Source of the DNA: Variovorax sp. PCZ-1
GTDB lineage: Bacteria > Pseudomonadota > Gammaproteobacteria > Burkholderiales > Burkholderiaceae_C
Length of the DNA stretch: 64,000 bases
Direction: 5' to 3'
NCBI RefSeq assembly: GCF_018413605.1
Contig: NZ_JAHCDN010000001.1
Location: forward strand, 1,798,001 to 1,862,000
In this document: piece after piece, positions 9,772 through 18,266 of the stretch
Layout of the letters: every line of letters begins with the position of its first letter
Position numbering within the stretch: position 1 is the first letter of the stretch
The notes under the pieces: generated by a model
Databases searched by the model: none
The model's input: the letters and a program-made list of their open reading frames with translations, nothing else
What the model was told of the DNA's origin: nothing
Translations under genes and position numbers: made by a program

Positions 9772-10335
9772 TCAAATCACTCCGATCATTCCAAGCACAG
9801 CACCAGTCCCCAAGATCAGTAGCAGGTGGATTTTGGTTTTCCAAGCCAGCAGCAAAGCACTGATGGTAAAAAGCCAGAGCGGCCAGTCTTTTGCAGCACT
9901 GTCATGCGAGCTGGCAAGCAGCCAAGCGGTGGCGAGCAAGAGTGCAATCGAGATGGGTGCGAGCGAAGCTTTGCTCGCACGCGCGACCACATGCTGCGCA
10001 TTGTTTTGCAGCCAGCGAGTAGCGGCAAAGGTGAGCGTGCTGCTGGGTACCATGATGCCGATAAAGGTAGCGAGCAGGCCTGCGGCGGCATCCCAATACG
10101 AGCCGCCCATTTGCAGGCCGATTTGCCAGCCGATCAGCGGGATGAAAAGTACGTTTGGCCCAGGCGCGGCTTGGGCGATGGCGATGCAACTGGTAAATTG
10201 CATATCCGTCAGCCACCCCTCTTTCTCTACCACATAGCGCTGCATATCGGCAGCGGTGGTGATGGCGCCGCCAACGGCAAGCAGAGATAGCAAGATGAAA
10301 TGCGTGAAGAGCGAGAACCAAATCTCCCAAGTCAT
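9772..10335 (-). CDS. chrA: Chromate transporter, second half-size subunit
   Basis: 187 residues, one CHR domain: an amphipathic start, LSLLAVGGAITTAADMQRY, then the APGPNVLF motif and several hydrophobic helices. Full-length ChrA has two such domains; short-chain CHR proteins come as adjacent pairs that work together in the inner membrane to expel chromate (family knowledge). The partner is the gene just upstream, which it overlaps by four bases (ATGA). Related transporters may carry other oxyanions, so the chromate substrate is inferred. Confidence 0.85.
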   Translation of the reverse strand: MTWEIWFSLFTHFILLSLLAVGGAITTAADMQRYVVEKEGWLTDMQFTSCIAIAQAAPGPNVLFIPLIGWQIGLQMGGSYWDAAAGLLATFIGIMVPSSTLTFAATRWLQNNAQHVVARASKASLAPISIALLLATAWLLASSHDSAAKDWPLWLFTISALLLAWKTKIHLLLILGTGAVLGMIGVI

Positions 10336-10937
10336 GATGCGCTCTCTTTTGTACGATCACGCGCTCGGATGATCCATACCGCATAGGCGAATGCAGGTGC
10401 GCCTAGCCCGAGCACGACATAAACCAAAGGCCAGCGTAACAAGCCAACTGCTATGAAAGTCATAGCTATCAGCGCAATGCATATGCCGGCGCCCATCTCA
10501 TTCTTCTTTAAACCTGAAATCATTTTGAGGGAGACTGCACCAATCAAACCAGCCGCTGCAGCGCCCATGCCTCGCACAGCACCGGCCACTTCTGGCAAAT
10601 GAACATAATGGTTATACGCTGTGGCTAGCAGCAAAACAATCACGAGAGGTGGAAGCAAGATACCTGCAAGAGCAGCCATCGCTCCGCGCCAGCCGAAATA
10701 GCGATTACCCAAAATGATACATAGGTTCACCACATTGCCACCAGGCAAGATTTGCGAAACCGCCCAATCTTCGGTGAACTCTTTGGTGCTGAGCCAGCGG
10801 CGTTTGTCGACCATTTCACGCTGGATGATGGTGAGTACGCCGCCAAAGCCTTGTAATGCGATACTTGCAAATGTGAAAAATAGCTCTGTTTTAGAGCGAG
10901 GGCGCATTGCCTGAGTAGATTCTTGGGGTTCTGGCAT
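10332..10937 (-). CDS. chrA: Chromate transporter, first half-size subunit
   Basis: 201 residues, one CHR domain: LFFTFASIALQGFGGVLTIIQREMV fits the family's opening helix with the GFGG motif, followed by LPGGNVVNLCIILG and three or four membrane helices. It pairs with the half-size subunit encoded immediately downstream (4-bp overlap). Residues about 149-163 (AGICIALIAMTFIAV) are encoded by a sequence that matches all 26 fixed positions of the dispersed repeat described elsewhere in this window, yet the protein region looks native because it runs straight into the conserved GLLRWPL segment. The probable operon is cyclic-nucleotide-fold protein, this gene, second half, GNAT. Confidence 0.86.
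   Translation of the reverse strand: MPEPQESTQAMRPRSKTELFFTFASIALQGFGGVLTIIQREMVDKRRWLSTKEFTEDWAVSQILPGGNVVNLCIILGNRYFGWRGAMAALAGILLPPLVIVLLLATAYNHYVHLPEVAGAVRGMGAAAAGLIGAVSLKMISGLKKNEMGAGICIALIAMTFIAVGLLRWPLVYVVLGLGAPAFAYAVWIIRARDRTKESAS
10449..10491 (-). repeat. Repeat-core sequence inside chrA
   Basis: Read on the minus strand, this stretch carries CGCCGGCATA, TGCGC, GCTAT and ATAGCA at exactly the 5-5-7 spacing of the intergenic repeat family, 26 of 26 fixed positions. The spacer bases differ from the intergenic copies. It lies within a membrane helix of the transporter and is read in the same codon phase as the copies in the receptor and ppiA genes. Confidence 0.7.
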
Positions 10938-10970
10938 ATCCTGATTATCAGCGAGCCAGAAAGTCTTCCG

Positions 10971-11618
10971 TTAAGGCAAAGGCGATGGTCTCGTGGATCC
11001 AGCTTCGTCTTCAATATGGTTTTGCATGCTTCTGGCTACGCTGCTGAGGGCTACCATGCTTTTTTCATGATCGAGAGCCACCAATGCCAATTCCATCGCT
11101 GTAATTTCCATGAATTGCATGGCAAGCTGAGGCTCTTGTTTTTTCATTTGCTGAAATGCGATTCGAGACAAAGATGCCACAAACAACTCCGATGCGGCTT
11201 GAGCCACAAACCGGCTCGACAGACCAGAGAAAAGATGGACCAAGCCTAGCGATGAGCCCTCGCCTACGTTGAACCATTTCTTTTGAGTACGCCCCAGTGG
11301 CGAATATTCAGAAGTGCCTGAGTCAGTTTCTTGTGAGCGCATACGGATATTGGCCTCACCAGCAATGATTAGCATGAGCCGCGCCACATCATCGTCCTTC
11401 GCGCTGAAAGTGATCAAGCTTCCTGGGCGGAAATGCTCTAGACTCATGAAAGCCACAATCGTCTGAGCATCGGTTAGAGTTAACGCAGGCTTTAGCAAAC
11501 GACCCTTGCGCAATATCAGCTCGCAGGCGCGCTTCGCGGATTGCCCCTCTAACGGCAAATAATCTGGATGATCAAACGCTAGATGCGATGATTGACCAAA
11601 AAATGAGCTGCTCGACAT
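10971..11618 (-). CDS. Cyclic-nucleotide-binding-fold protein without DNA-binding domain
   Basis: About 215 residues from ATG 11618; a GTG at 11663 would add 15 residues. The centre (FRPGSLITFSAKDDDVARLMLIIAGEANI...) resembles the cNMP/Crp effector domain: a PG pair, the VARLMLIIAGEA strand, and a loop before a hydrophobic C-terminal helix region. No C-terminal helix-turn-helix of the Crp type is visible, so it is not an ordinary transcription factor. It could be a stand-alone sensor or a diverged relative. It sits 33 bases upstream of the chromate-transporter pair on the same strand and may be cotranscribed. Substrate-binding residues of true cAMP sites are not evident. Confidence 0.55.
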   Translation of the reverse strand: MSSSSFFGQSSHLAFDHPDYLPLEGQSAKRACELILRKGRLLKPALTLTDAQTIVAFMSLEHFRPGSLITFSAKDDDVARLMLIIAGEANIRMRSQETDSGTSEYSPLGRTQKKWFNVGEGSSLGLVHLFSGLSSRFVAQAASELFVASLSRIAFQQMKKQEPQLAMQFMEITAMELALVALDHEKSMVALSSVARSMQNHIEDEAGSTRPSPLP

Positions 11619-11811
11619 AGAAATATTTAGTTTTTGTGCAGAGGCGCTTTTTTGTTGGCGCACACGAAATTACTAGCAGTTGCATGCTGTAAGCTCATTT
11701 TAATTCGGATTTGAAAACCATACAAAATGAATGCACGATTGAGGTGCGTATTTTTAGGCTATCTGGCAAGAGCCAAATAGCAGCCCCAAAGAGTTTTCAA
11801 GCTTAAAAACT

Positions 11812-11817
11812 TACAAT
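11812..11817 (+). promoter_or_regulatory. Possible -10 box just upstream of ygiQ
   Basis: TACAAT ends 7 bases before the ATG at 11825, placing a start site at or next to the start codon. No good -35 is seen at 16-18 bases. This would give a leaderless or nearly leaderless mRNA, and no ribosome-binding site is present. Confidence 0.35.
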
Positions 11818-11824
11818 AGGGGCT

Positions 11825-14206
11825 ATGACCGCCCGCCCAGCCATCTTTAGCGACGTATCGCTCTTCCCTCGCGATGCCAAGCCTCTGGCGAGTTACCGCA
11901 AGTATTGGGCGCATCGTTTTGGTGTGGCCAAATTTCTCCCCACTTCCAGGGAGGAAATGAACCAACTCGGCTGGGACAGCTGCGACATCATTTTGGTCAC
12001 AGGCGATGCATACGTCGATCACCCCAGCTTCGGTATGGCCGTGATTGGCCGCATGCTGGAAAACCAAGGCTTTCGCGTGGGTATCATCGCGCAGCCGGAG
12101 TGGCAATCTGCCGCGCCTTTCAAAGCTTTGGGCAAACCGAACCTCTTCTTCGGCGTGACAGCAGGCAACATGGATTCCATGATCAACCGCTACACAGCTG
12201 ATCGCAAAATTCGCAGTGACGATGCCTACACGCCCGGCGGCATGGGCGGCAAGCGGCCGGATCGTTCATCGCTCGTGTATTCACAGCGCTGCCAAGAGGC
12301 TTATCCAGATGTGCCCATCGTGCTCGGCGGCATTGAAGGCAGCTTGCGCCGCATTGCGCATTACGATTATTGGCAAGATAAAGTGCGCCGCTCCATCTTG
12401 CTGGATTCAAAAGCTGACATCTTGCTTTACGGCAATGCCGAGCGCGCTATCGTCGAGATTGCGCATCGCTTAGGCCGCAAAGAAAAGATTGCAGACATCA
12501 CCGATGTGCGCGGCACGGCCTTTGTGCGCCGCACTTCGGTTGAAGGCTGGTTCGAGGTGGATTCCACGAGCGTGGATGAGCCTGGCCGCGTCGATCAGCA
12601 TGTGAACCCCTACATGATGAGCGCGGATCTCGCTCGTGAGCAAGGCGGTTCTTGTGTTCAAGAAGAGAATTCTGGCACTATTAATTTGATAGCACCTCGC
12701 GCAGATTCTATGCCGGCGATTGGCCAAAAAGGCTCTAAAAACGGCTTAGGAAACGAGATTCAGCCTCTCAAGTTCGTGCCCAACCCCGCCGTGCAACGCA
12801 AGAACGGCATCGCACACACGCCGCGCGACAAAACCGTCGTGCGCCTGCCCAGCTACGAAGCGGTAAAAGACGATCCTGTTTTGTATGCCCACGCCAACCG
12901 CGTGCTCCACCTAGAGACCAATCCTGGCAATGCGCGAGCTTTGGTTCAACAACACGGCACAGGTACCACAGCGCAAGACGTGTGGATCACGCCGCCACCG
13001 ATTCCTCTCACCACAGCCGAGATGGATTTGGTCTTCGACCTGCCCTATGCGCGCTCGCCTCACCCAAGCTACGCAGACGCCAACGGCAAACACGACGGCG
13101 AAACCAAAATCCCCGCTTGGGAAATGATCCGCTTCAGCGTCAACATCATGCGCGGCTGCTTCGGCGGCTGCACCTTCTGCTCCATCACCGAGCACGAAGG
13201 CCGCATCATCCAAAGCCGCAGCGAGGAAAGCATCCTCAAAGAAGTCGAGACGATGAAAACCATCCCCGGCTTCACCGGCGTGGTGAGCGATCTGGGTGGC
13301 CCCACGGCCAACATGTATCGCATCGGCTGCAAGAGCCCTGAGATTGAAGCCGCTTGCCGCAAACCCAGCTGCGTCTATCCCGGCATTTGCTCCAACCTCA
13401 ACACCGATCACAGCGCCCTCATCCAGCTCTATCGTAAAGGCCGCGATCTCAAAGGCATCAAGAAAATCCTCATCGGCTCCGGCCTACGGTACGACCTTGC
13501 CGTGCAAAGCCCAGAATACGTGAAAGAACTCGTCACGCACCACGTCGGCGGCTATCTCAAAATCGCCCCTGAGCACACCGAAGGCGGCCCGCTCTCCAAA
13601 ATGATGAAGCCCGGCATCGGCAGCTACGACAAATTCAAACAGATGTTTGAAAAGTACTCAGCAGAGGCCGGCAAAAAACAATACCTCATCCCCTACTTCA
13701 TCGCCGCCCACCCCGGCACACGCGATGAAGACATGATGAATCTCGCCGTCTGGCTCAAGAAAAACGGCTTCCGCGCCGACCAAGTGCAAACCTTCTATCC
13801 ATCGCCCATGGCCACTGCCACGGCCATGTACCACAGCCAGAAAAACCCTCTGCGCAAAATCAGCCGCGATTCAGAGGCCGTAGATATCGTCAAAGGCGAC
13901 AAACGCCGCCGCCTCCACAAAGCCTTCCTCCGCTACCACGACGCCAACAACTGGCCCCTGCTGCGCGAGGCTTTGAAGGCGATGGGGCGTGCAGATCTCA
14001 TCGGCAACGGCAAGCATCATTTGATCCCCACTTATCAGCCAGTGACCGATGGCGCGTACACAAGCGCGAGAAAGAAAAATTCGTTTGCACCCGGCCTGAA
14101 AACCAAAGGGCGCACCGGCGGCGCAGCTCCCAGCTCATCTGCGCAACCACGCAAAGGCGCATTGCTGACTCAGCACACTGGCTTGCCACCCCGCAAGACC
14201 AAATAA
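11825..14206 (+). CDS. ygiQ: YgiQ-family radical SAM protein
   Basis: 793 residues. The N-terminal domain begins with [15 protein letters not shown] and [18 protein letters not shown], hallmarks of YgiQ (UPF0313). The radical SAM site CFGGCTFC (Cx3Cx2C) lies near residue 442 and binds a [4Fe-4S] cluster; [12 protein letters not shown] and the C-terminal [12 protein letters not shown] are also typical. The reaction is not established for the family. Residues about 284-308 (with [12 protein letters not shown]) are encoded by a dispersed repeat inserted antisense and in frame, between the family's variable linker and the conserved IRLPSY segment. The protein ends in a basic, Gly/Ser-rich tail. 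It converges on the FAD oxidoreductase with a 9-bp gap. Confidence 0.93.
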   Translation: MTARPAIFSDVSLFPRDAKPLASYRKYWAHRFGVAKFLPTSREEMNQLGWDSCDIILVTGDAYVDHPSFGMAVIGRMLENQGFRVGIIAQPEWQSAAPFKALGKPNLFFGVTAGNMDSMINRYTADRKIRSDDAYTPGGMGGKRPDRSSLVYSQRCQEAYPDVPIVLGGIEGSLRRIAHYDYWQDKVRRSILLDSKADILLYGNAERAIVEIAHRLGRKEKIADITDVRGTAFVRRTSVEGWFEVDSTSVDEPGRVDQHVNPYMMSADLAREQGGSCVQEENSGTINLIAPRADSMPAIGQKGSKNGLGNEIQPLKFVPNPAVQRKNGIAHTPRDKTVVRLPSYEAVKDDPVLYAHANRVLHLETNPGNARALVQQHGTGTTAQDVWITPPPIPLTTAEMDLVFDLPYARSPHPSYADANGKHDGETKIPAWEMIRFSVNIMRGCFGGCTFCSITEHEGRIIQSRSEESILKEVETMKTIPGFTGVVSDLGGPTANMYRIGCKSPEIEAACRKPSCVYPGICSNLNTDHSALIQLYRKGRDLKGIKKILIGSGLRYDLAVQSPEYVKELVTHHVGGYLKIAPEHTEGGPLSKMMKPGIGSYDKFKQMFEKYSAEAGKKQYLIPYFIAAHPGTRDEDMMNLAVWLKKNGFRADQVQTFYPSPMATATAMYHSQKNPLRKISRDSEAVDIVKGDKRRRLHKAFLRYHDANNWPLLREALKAMGRADLIGNGKHHLIPTYQPVTDGAYTSARKKNSFAPGLKTKGRTGGAAPSSSAQPRKGALLTQHTGLPPRKTK
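12672..12747 (-). repeat. Dispersed palindromic repeat, copy inside ygiQ
   Basis: Core at 12676-12718 on the minus strand matches 24 of 26 fixed positions of the family (CGCCGGCATA, TGCGC, GCTAT, terminal block 4 of 6). The flank GGCC followed by a pyrimidine-rich arm with TTTTTAGAGCC also matches the left arm of the copies at 34848 and 35545. It adds about 25 codons to ygiQ without breaking the frame. Confidence 0.88.
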
Positions 14207-14215
14207 TCTCGTGGT

Positions 14216-15973
14216 TTAGCTCGGCTTGCAAATATTCAAAGCCACAGCCTCGGCTACTTTCAGCCCATCAATCGCCGCGCTCATGATGCCGCCTGCATAG
14301 CCGGCTCCCTCGCCTGCGGGATACAGGCCGCGTGTGTTGATGGATTGGTAGCGCAGCGGGTGCTCGTCATGCCGCTGGCCGTCTGGTCTGCGGCCACCTT
14401 CCAGACGAGGTTCGTGGCGCTTGATGCGGATGGGGCTACTCGTACGCGTTTCTACGCCGGTGAGCATCGCATCGTGTAAATCAAAATCTGCGATCTGCTG
14501 AGCGAAAGCGGGAATGGCCTCGCGGATGGCTTCGATGGCATACATCGGCAGCGCGGGCGCTTTGGTATCACCCAAATTCATCAGATGGACGCCGGGCTTG
14601 TAGCTGGGGATCACATCGCCCAATTCTTTGCTTGCGATGTTGCGTAGAAAATCACCCACGCGCTGACTGGGGGCGTTGTAGTTTTCACCACCCAGCAGGT
14701 AAGCGCCGCTCTCGAGTGCGCGCTGGAATCGCATCCCTGCAAGAATCTGGCCACGCTGAGCTTCAGCGACTAACGGTTTGCCTTGCGCATCAAAATCGTA
14801 ATCCTTGGGCTCGATCCCCACCACAATCCCCGCATTCGCATTACGTTCGTTGCGCGAATACTGGCTCATGCCATTGGTCACGACGCGCTTTTCTTCACTC
14901 GTGGCAGCAACCACAGTTCCACCAGGGCACATGCAAAAGCTATACACGCTGCGGCCATTGCTCGCGTGATGCACGAGCTTGTAATCTGCTGCGCCCAACA
15001 GCTCATTGCCCGCATTCGGCCCAAGGCGCGCGCGGTCAATCAAGCTTTGTGGATGCTCAATACGAAAGCCCACGCTGAAAGGCTTGGCCTCTGCGTACAC
15101 ACCACGCTCCAGCAACATCTCAAAAGTATCGCGTGCGCTATGGCCGAGTGCCAAGATCACATGCTCTGCATCGATCTGCTCAATACCGCGCTCAGGATGC
15201 TCCGTTGTGATCCCGCGAATCGAGCCGCCTTCAATTTTCAAATCCACCAGCTTCGTCGAAAACCGAAACTCGCCACCCAAACGCTCAATCTCTTCGCGCA
15301 GAAATTCAACCACCTTCACCAAGCGAAACGTCCCCACATGAGGCTTACTCACATACATGATCTCATCGGGCGCTCCGCCGCGCACCATCTCTTGCATCAC
15401 CTTGCGGCCATGAAAGAGCGGATCTTTCACCTGGCTCCAGAGCTTGCCATCAGAAAATGTGCCCGCGCCACCTTCGCCGAATTGCACATTGCTTTCGACT
15501 TTGAGATCACGTTTGCGCCAAAAGCCCCATGTATCCTTCGTGCGCTCGCGCACGATGCGGCCGCGCTCCAAGATCAAAGGCTTGAAGCCCATTTGTGCGA
15601 GATTGAGCGCAGCAAACAATCCGCAAGGCCCTGTGCCAACGACGATAGGGCGAAGGAAATCGCGCTGAGGTGCATGAGCAACCTGCTTGTATTCAGTATC
15701 AGGCGTGGTGTTAACGTGCGTGGCGGTCTTCGCATTTTTCTTCGCGCGTGCGAGCACCGCCGCATTGTCTGAAGTGCGCACATCCAGCGTGTAGATGAAA
15801 TGAATATCGCTTTTCTTGCGGGCATCGTAGCCCCTGCGAAAGATGTGCAGATCAAGCAGCTCTTCGTCTTTGATATTCAGCTTGTGGCAAACAGCTTTTC
15901 GCAGCGCTTCTGGCTGGTGATCCAGAGGCAGCTTGATTTCTGTGACGCGGATCGAGGCAATAGCAGTGTTCAT
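14216..15973 (-). CDS. FAD-dependent dehydrogenase (COG2509 type)
   Basis: 585 residues. An N-terminal segment of about 105 residues, including IFRRGYDARKKSDIHFIYTLDV, precedes the dinucleotide-binding motif GTGPCGLFAALNLAQMG near 113, as in the uncharacterised large FAD-dependent dehydrogenases. Further family features are LERGRIVRERTKDT, NVQFGEGGAGTFSDGKL, FCMCPGGTVVAATSEE and the C-terminal GEGAGYAGGIMSAAIDG, which closes the FAD site. The substrate is unknown; the fold suggests a cytoplasmic flavoprotein oxidoreductase. It stands alone between ygiQ (convergent) and the tRNA genes. Confidence 0.88.
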   Translation of the reverse strand: MNTAIASIRVTEIKLPLDHQPEALRKAVCHKLNIKDEELLDLHIFRRGYDARKKSDIHFIYTLDVRTSDNAAVLARAKKNAKTATHVNTTPDTEYKQVAHAPQRDFLRPIVVGTGPCGLFAALNLAQMGFKPLILERGRIVRERTKDTWGFWRKRDLKVESNVQFGEGGAGTFSDGKLWSQVKDPLFHGRKVMQEMVRGGAPDEIMYVSKPHVGTFRLVKVVEFLREEIERLGGEFRFSTKLVDLKIEGGSIRGITTEHPERGIEQIDAEHVILALGHSARDTFEMLLERGVYAEAKPFSVGFRIEHPQSLIDRARLGPNAGNELLGAADYKLVHHASNGRSVYSFCMCPGGTVVAATSEEKRVVTNGMSQYSRNERNANAGIVVGIEPKDYDFDAQGKPLVAEAQRGQILAGMRFQRALESGAYLLGGENYNAPSQRVGDFLRNIASKELGDVIPSYKPGVHLMNLGDTKAPALPMYAIEAIREAIPAFAQQIADFDLHDAMLTGVETRTSSPIRIKRHEPRLEGGRRPDGQRHDEHPLRYQSINTRGLYPAGEGAGYAGGIMSAAIDGLKVAEAVALNICKPS

Positions 15974-16024
15974 GGTTGTGGCATGCCTTCACGGCAGCAA
16001 AACAATTCAAGGACAAAATTGAAA

Positions 16025-16056
16025 AAGCCTGAGTGTGTATCAACAGACTCAGGCTT
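16025..16056 (-). terminator. Rho-independent terminator of the tRNA pair
   Basis: A perfect 10-bp stem (AAGCCTGAGT with ACTCAGGCTT) and a 12-nt loop. On the minus strand it is followed by a T-rich run (CTTTTTCAATTTT), and it lies 12 bases beyond the CCA of tRNA-Pro. Confidence 0.85.
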
Positions 16057-16068
16057 GTCAAAAGATTT

Positions 16069-16145
16069 TGGTCGGCGTGGCGGGATTCGAACTCGCGACC
16101 CCTTGCACCCCATGCAAGTGCGCTACCAGGCTGCGCTACACGCCG
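16069..16145 (-). tRNA. tRNA-Pro (anticodon GGG)
   Basis: 77 nt including an encoded CCA. The acceptor stem CGGCGTG pairs with CACGCCG, discriminator A. The anticodon stem CTTGC/GCAAG encloses the loop ATGGGGT, giving anticodon GGG. The T arm carries GTTCGAATC. The gene is followed by a strong terminator and preceded by tRNA-Arg 27 bases upstream, so the two form one transcript. Confidence 0.97.
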
Positions 16146-16172
16146 ATGAAAGACCAAACTCAAGTAAAAAAA

Positions 16173-16249
16173 TGGTGCGGCTGGCAGGAATCGAACCCAC
16201 GACCCCTTGGTTCGTAGCCAAGTACTCTATCCAGCTGAGCTACAGCCGC
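16173..16249 (-). tRNA. tRNA-Arg (anticodon ACG)
   Basis: 77 nt with encoded CCA. Acceptor GCGGCTG/CAGCCGC, D arm AGCTCAGCTGGATAGAG, anticodon stem CTTGG/CCAAG around CTACGAA (anticodon ACG, deaminated to ICG by TadA), T arm GTTCGATTC. It precedes tRNA-Pro and follows hrcA on the same strand by 26 bases, so it could be read from hrcA or its own promoter. Confidence 0.97.
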
Positions 16250-16275
16250 CCAAGACCAAAATTATAGCACGCGAA

Positions 16276-17292
16276 TTACGTGATCCTTGGCATGTTGCCT
16301 TGGCTCAATGCATTTCCTACAAGTTTCGATGTGATGTCCACTATTTGAATCATGCGCTCATAGGGCATGCGCGTGGGGCCAATCACGGCGAGCTTGCCCA
16401 CCACTTGCCCATCTACTGTGTAAGGCGCACTCACGACAGAGAGCTCTTCAACGGGCACCACTTGACTCTCGCCACCGATATAAATCCGCACGCCTTCCGC
16501 TTGGCTCGACACATCGAGTAAGCGGAGCAGCTGTGCCTTTTGCTCAAACAAATTGAAGGCTCGACGCAGGTGCCCGAGATCTTGCGAAAAATCGCTCACC
16601 TCAAGAAGATTCTTTTCTCCAGCAATCACCACTTCGCCATCGCCAGAGCTAAGCGCCTCCGTGCTCACCTGCACCGCAGACTGCATCAACTGAGCGATTT
16701 CGCCCTGTAGAGCTTGCATTTCATTCTTCAAACGCTCGCGCACTTGCTCCATCGCAAGCCCTGCGTAATTCGCATTCAAGAAATTGGCAGCCTCAATGAG
16801 CTGGCTTTGCGTGAAATCGCTCTCGGTGAAGATCACGCGATTTTGCACATCGCCATCGGGCGCGACGATGATCACGAGGATGCGTTTTTCCGAGAGCCGC
16901 AAGAATTCAATGTGTCGAAAAACCGAAGTCTTGCGTGGCGCAATTACCACGCCGACGAATTGAGACAGATTGGATAAAAGTTGCGCTGCATTGCTGATCA
17001 CACGCTGCGGCTGATCGGCGGCCAGGCTCGGGGCAGTAAAGCCCCCCTGCTCCACAGTGAGCATCGTGTCCACAAAAAGCCGATACCCACGCGAAGTAGG
17101 AATCCGTCCAGCACTGGTGTGTGGCGAGGCAATCAGTCCCAGCTCTTCCAAATCGCTCATCACATTCCGAATGGTGGCAGCAGACAGCTCCAAACCACTG
17201 GCTTTGGATAGCGTGCGCGAGCCCACGGGCTGGCCATCGGCAATATAACGCTCAATCAGCGCTTTCAGAAGCAGCTTGGCACGGTCGTCCAT
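16276..17292 (-). CDS. hrcA: Heat-inducible transcription repressor HrcA
   Basis: 338 residues, full length. The N-terminal winged helix ([20 protein letters not shown], then [17 protein letters not shown] and [16 protein letters not shown]) is diagnostic of HrcA, which represses chaperone genes by binding CIRCE operators; GroEL assists its folding (family knowledge). The C-terminal GAF-like region holds IYIGGES and a final [19 protein letters not shown], both conserved. No CIRCE palindrome is visible in the 52-bp divergent gap to nadK, so autoregulation through CIRCE is not supported here; targets are presumably elsewhere in the genome. Confidence 0.96.
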   Translation of the reverse strand: MDDRAKLLLKALIERYIADGQPVGSRTLSKASGLELSAATIRNVMSDLEELGLIASPHTSAGRIPTSRGYRLFVDTMLTVEQGGFTAPSLAADQPQRVISNAAQLLSNLSQFVGVVIAPRKTSVFRHIEFLRLSEKRILVIIVAPDGDVQNRVIFTESDFTQSQLIEAANFLNANYAGLAMEQVRERLKNEMQALQGEIAQLMQSAVQVSTEALSSGDGEVVIAGEKNLLEVSDFSQDLGHLRRAFNLFEQKAQLLRLLDVSSQAEGVRIYIGGESQVVPVEELSVVSAPYTVDGQVVGKLAVIGPTRMPYERMIQIVDITSKLVGNALSQGNMPRIT

Positions 17293-17344
17293 AAGGTCTA
17301 TTAAATGAGATACTACCGAAACATTTTAATGTTGCAATTCAAGC

Positions 17345-18244
17345 ATGGCAGCTTCAGCGCTCAAATACAAGCATATCGCCCTGATCGGTAAATACCATGT
17401 GGCCAGCGCCAGCATGCGCGAGACGCTGCTGGATCTCTCGCATTATCTGAGCGGGCTTGGCGCAGATGTGGCGCTGGATGCTGAGAGCGCAGGTAATCTG
17501 GGCGCCAAGGATTTGACAGGCCACACCACACTCTCACTCACGCAAATCGGCCAGCAATGCGATCTAGCCTTGGTGGTGGGCGGCGATGGCACGATGCTGG
17601 GTATTGGCCGCCAACTCGCGCCCTATGGCATTCCTCTTGTGGGAATCAATCACGGGCGGCTGGGCTTTATCACTGATATTGCATTGGATGCCTACAAAAC
17701 CGCTCTCGCGCCCATACTGCGCGGCGAGCATGAGCAGGAGCAACGCGCGCTCATGCAAGCGCAGGTGATGCGCGATGGCGTGAGCGTGTTTGATGCGCTG
17801 GCTTTGAACGATGTGGTGATCAACCGCGGCGCAGGTTCGGGCATGGTGGAGCTTCGTGTGGAGATTGATGGCCGCTTTGTGGCCAATCAGCGCGCCGATG
17901 GGCTGATCATCGCCTCGCCCACTGGCTCAACAGCCTATGCACTTTCTGCAGGCGGCCCCATCATGCATCCTGATTTGAAAGGCTGGGTGATGGTGCCGAT
18001 TGCACCGCATACCTTATCAAATCGGCCTCTAGCCCTTTCGGATACTGCGCAAATAGCTATTGAGTTGGTAGCAGGGCGCGAAGCGAGTGCGAATTTTGAT
18101 ATGCAAAATCTCGCTTCTCTCTTGATCGGTGACCGCATCTTAGTCAGCCGCTCAGAGTATGCCGCCACGTTTTTGCACCCCAAGGGCTGGAGCTATTACG
18201 ACACACTGCGCCGCAAGTTGCACTGGAACGAAGGGACTGTCTGA
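17345..18244 (+). CDS. nadK: NAD kinase
   Basis: 299 residues. NadK phosphorylates NAD+ to NADP+ in the cytoplasm using ATP. The catalytic GGDGT motif is at 79-83, followed by [13 protein letters not shown], the NE/D-type site [10 protein letters not shown] near 157, and [19 protein letters not shown], the conserved C-terminal site. It is divergent from hrcA and lies 22 bases upstream of recN, an arrangement common in betaproteobacteria. Codons at 18031-18073 (encoding ...[11 protein letters not shown]) resemble the dispersed repeat at 18 of 26 fixed positions; the protein sequence there is native to the family. Confidence 0.96.
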   Translation: MAASALKYKHIALIGKYHVASASMRETLLDLSHYLSGLGADVALDAESAGNLGAKDLTGHTTLSLTQIGQQCDLALVVGGDGTMLGIGRQLAPYGIPLVGINHGRLGFITDIALDAYKTALAPILRGEHEQEQRALMQAQVMRDGVSVFDALALNDVVINRGAGSGMVELRVEIDGRFVANQRADGLIIASPTGSTAYALSAGGPIMHPDLKGWVMVPIAPHTLSNRPLALSDTAQIAIELVAGREASANFDMQNLASLLIGDRILVSRSEYAATFLHPKGWSYYDTLRRKLHWNEGTV

Positions 18245-18266
18245 TGCTAAATGAGGGCTCTGTGTA

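Noticed and set aside
14783-15772. Long + strand open frame opposite the FAD oxidoreductase
   Set aside because: Its translation is Ala/His/Arg-rich with no domain, while the minus strand encodes a clear full-length flavoprotein; it is a codon-bias shadow.
17293-17344. CIRCE operator between hrcA and nadK
   Set aside because: No TTAGCACTC-N9-GAGTGCTAA palindrome is present.
18031-18073. Repeat-like stretch inside nadK as a true inserted copy
   Set aside because: 18 of 26 positions and the first block mostly lost; the encoded protein is normal for NadK. Kept only as a candidate in the findings because phase and spacing agree.
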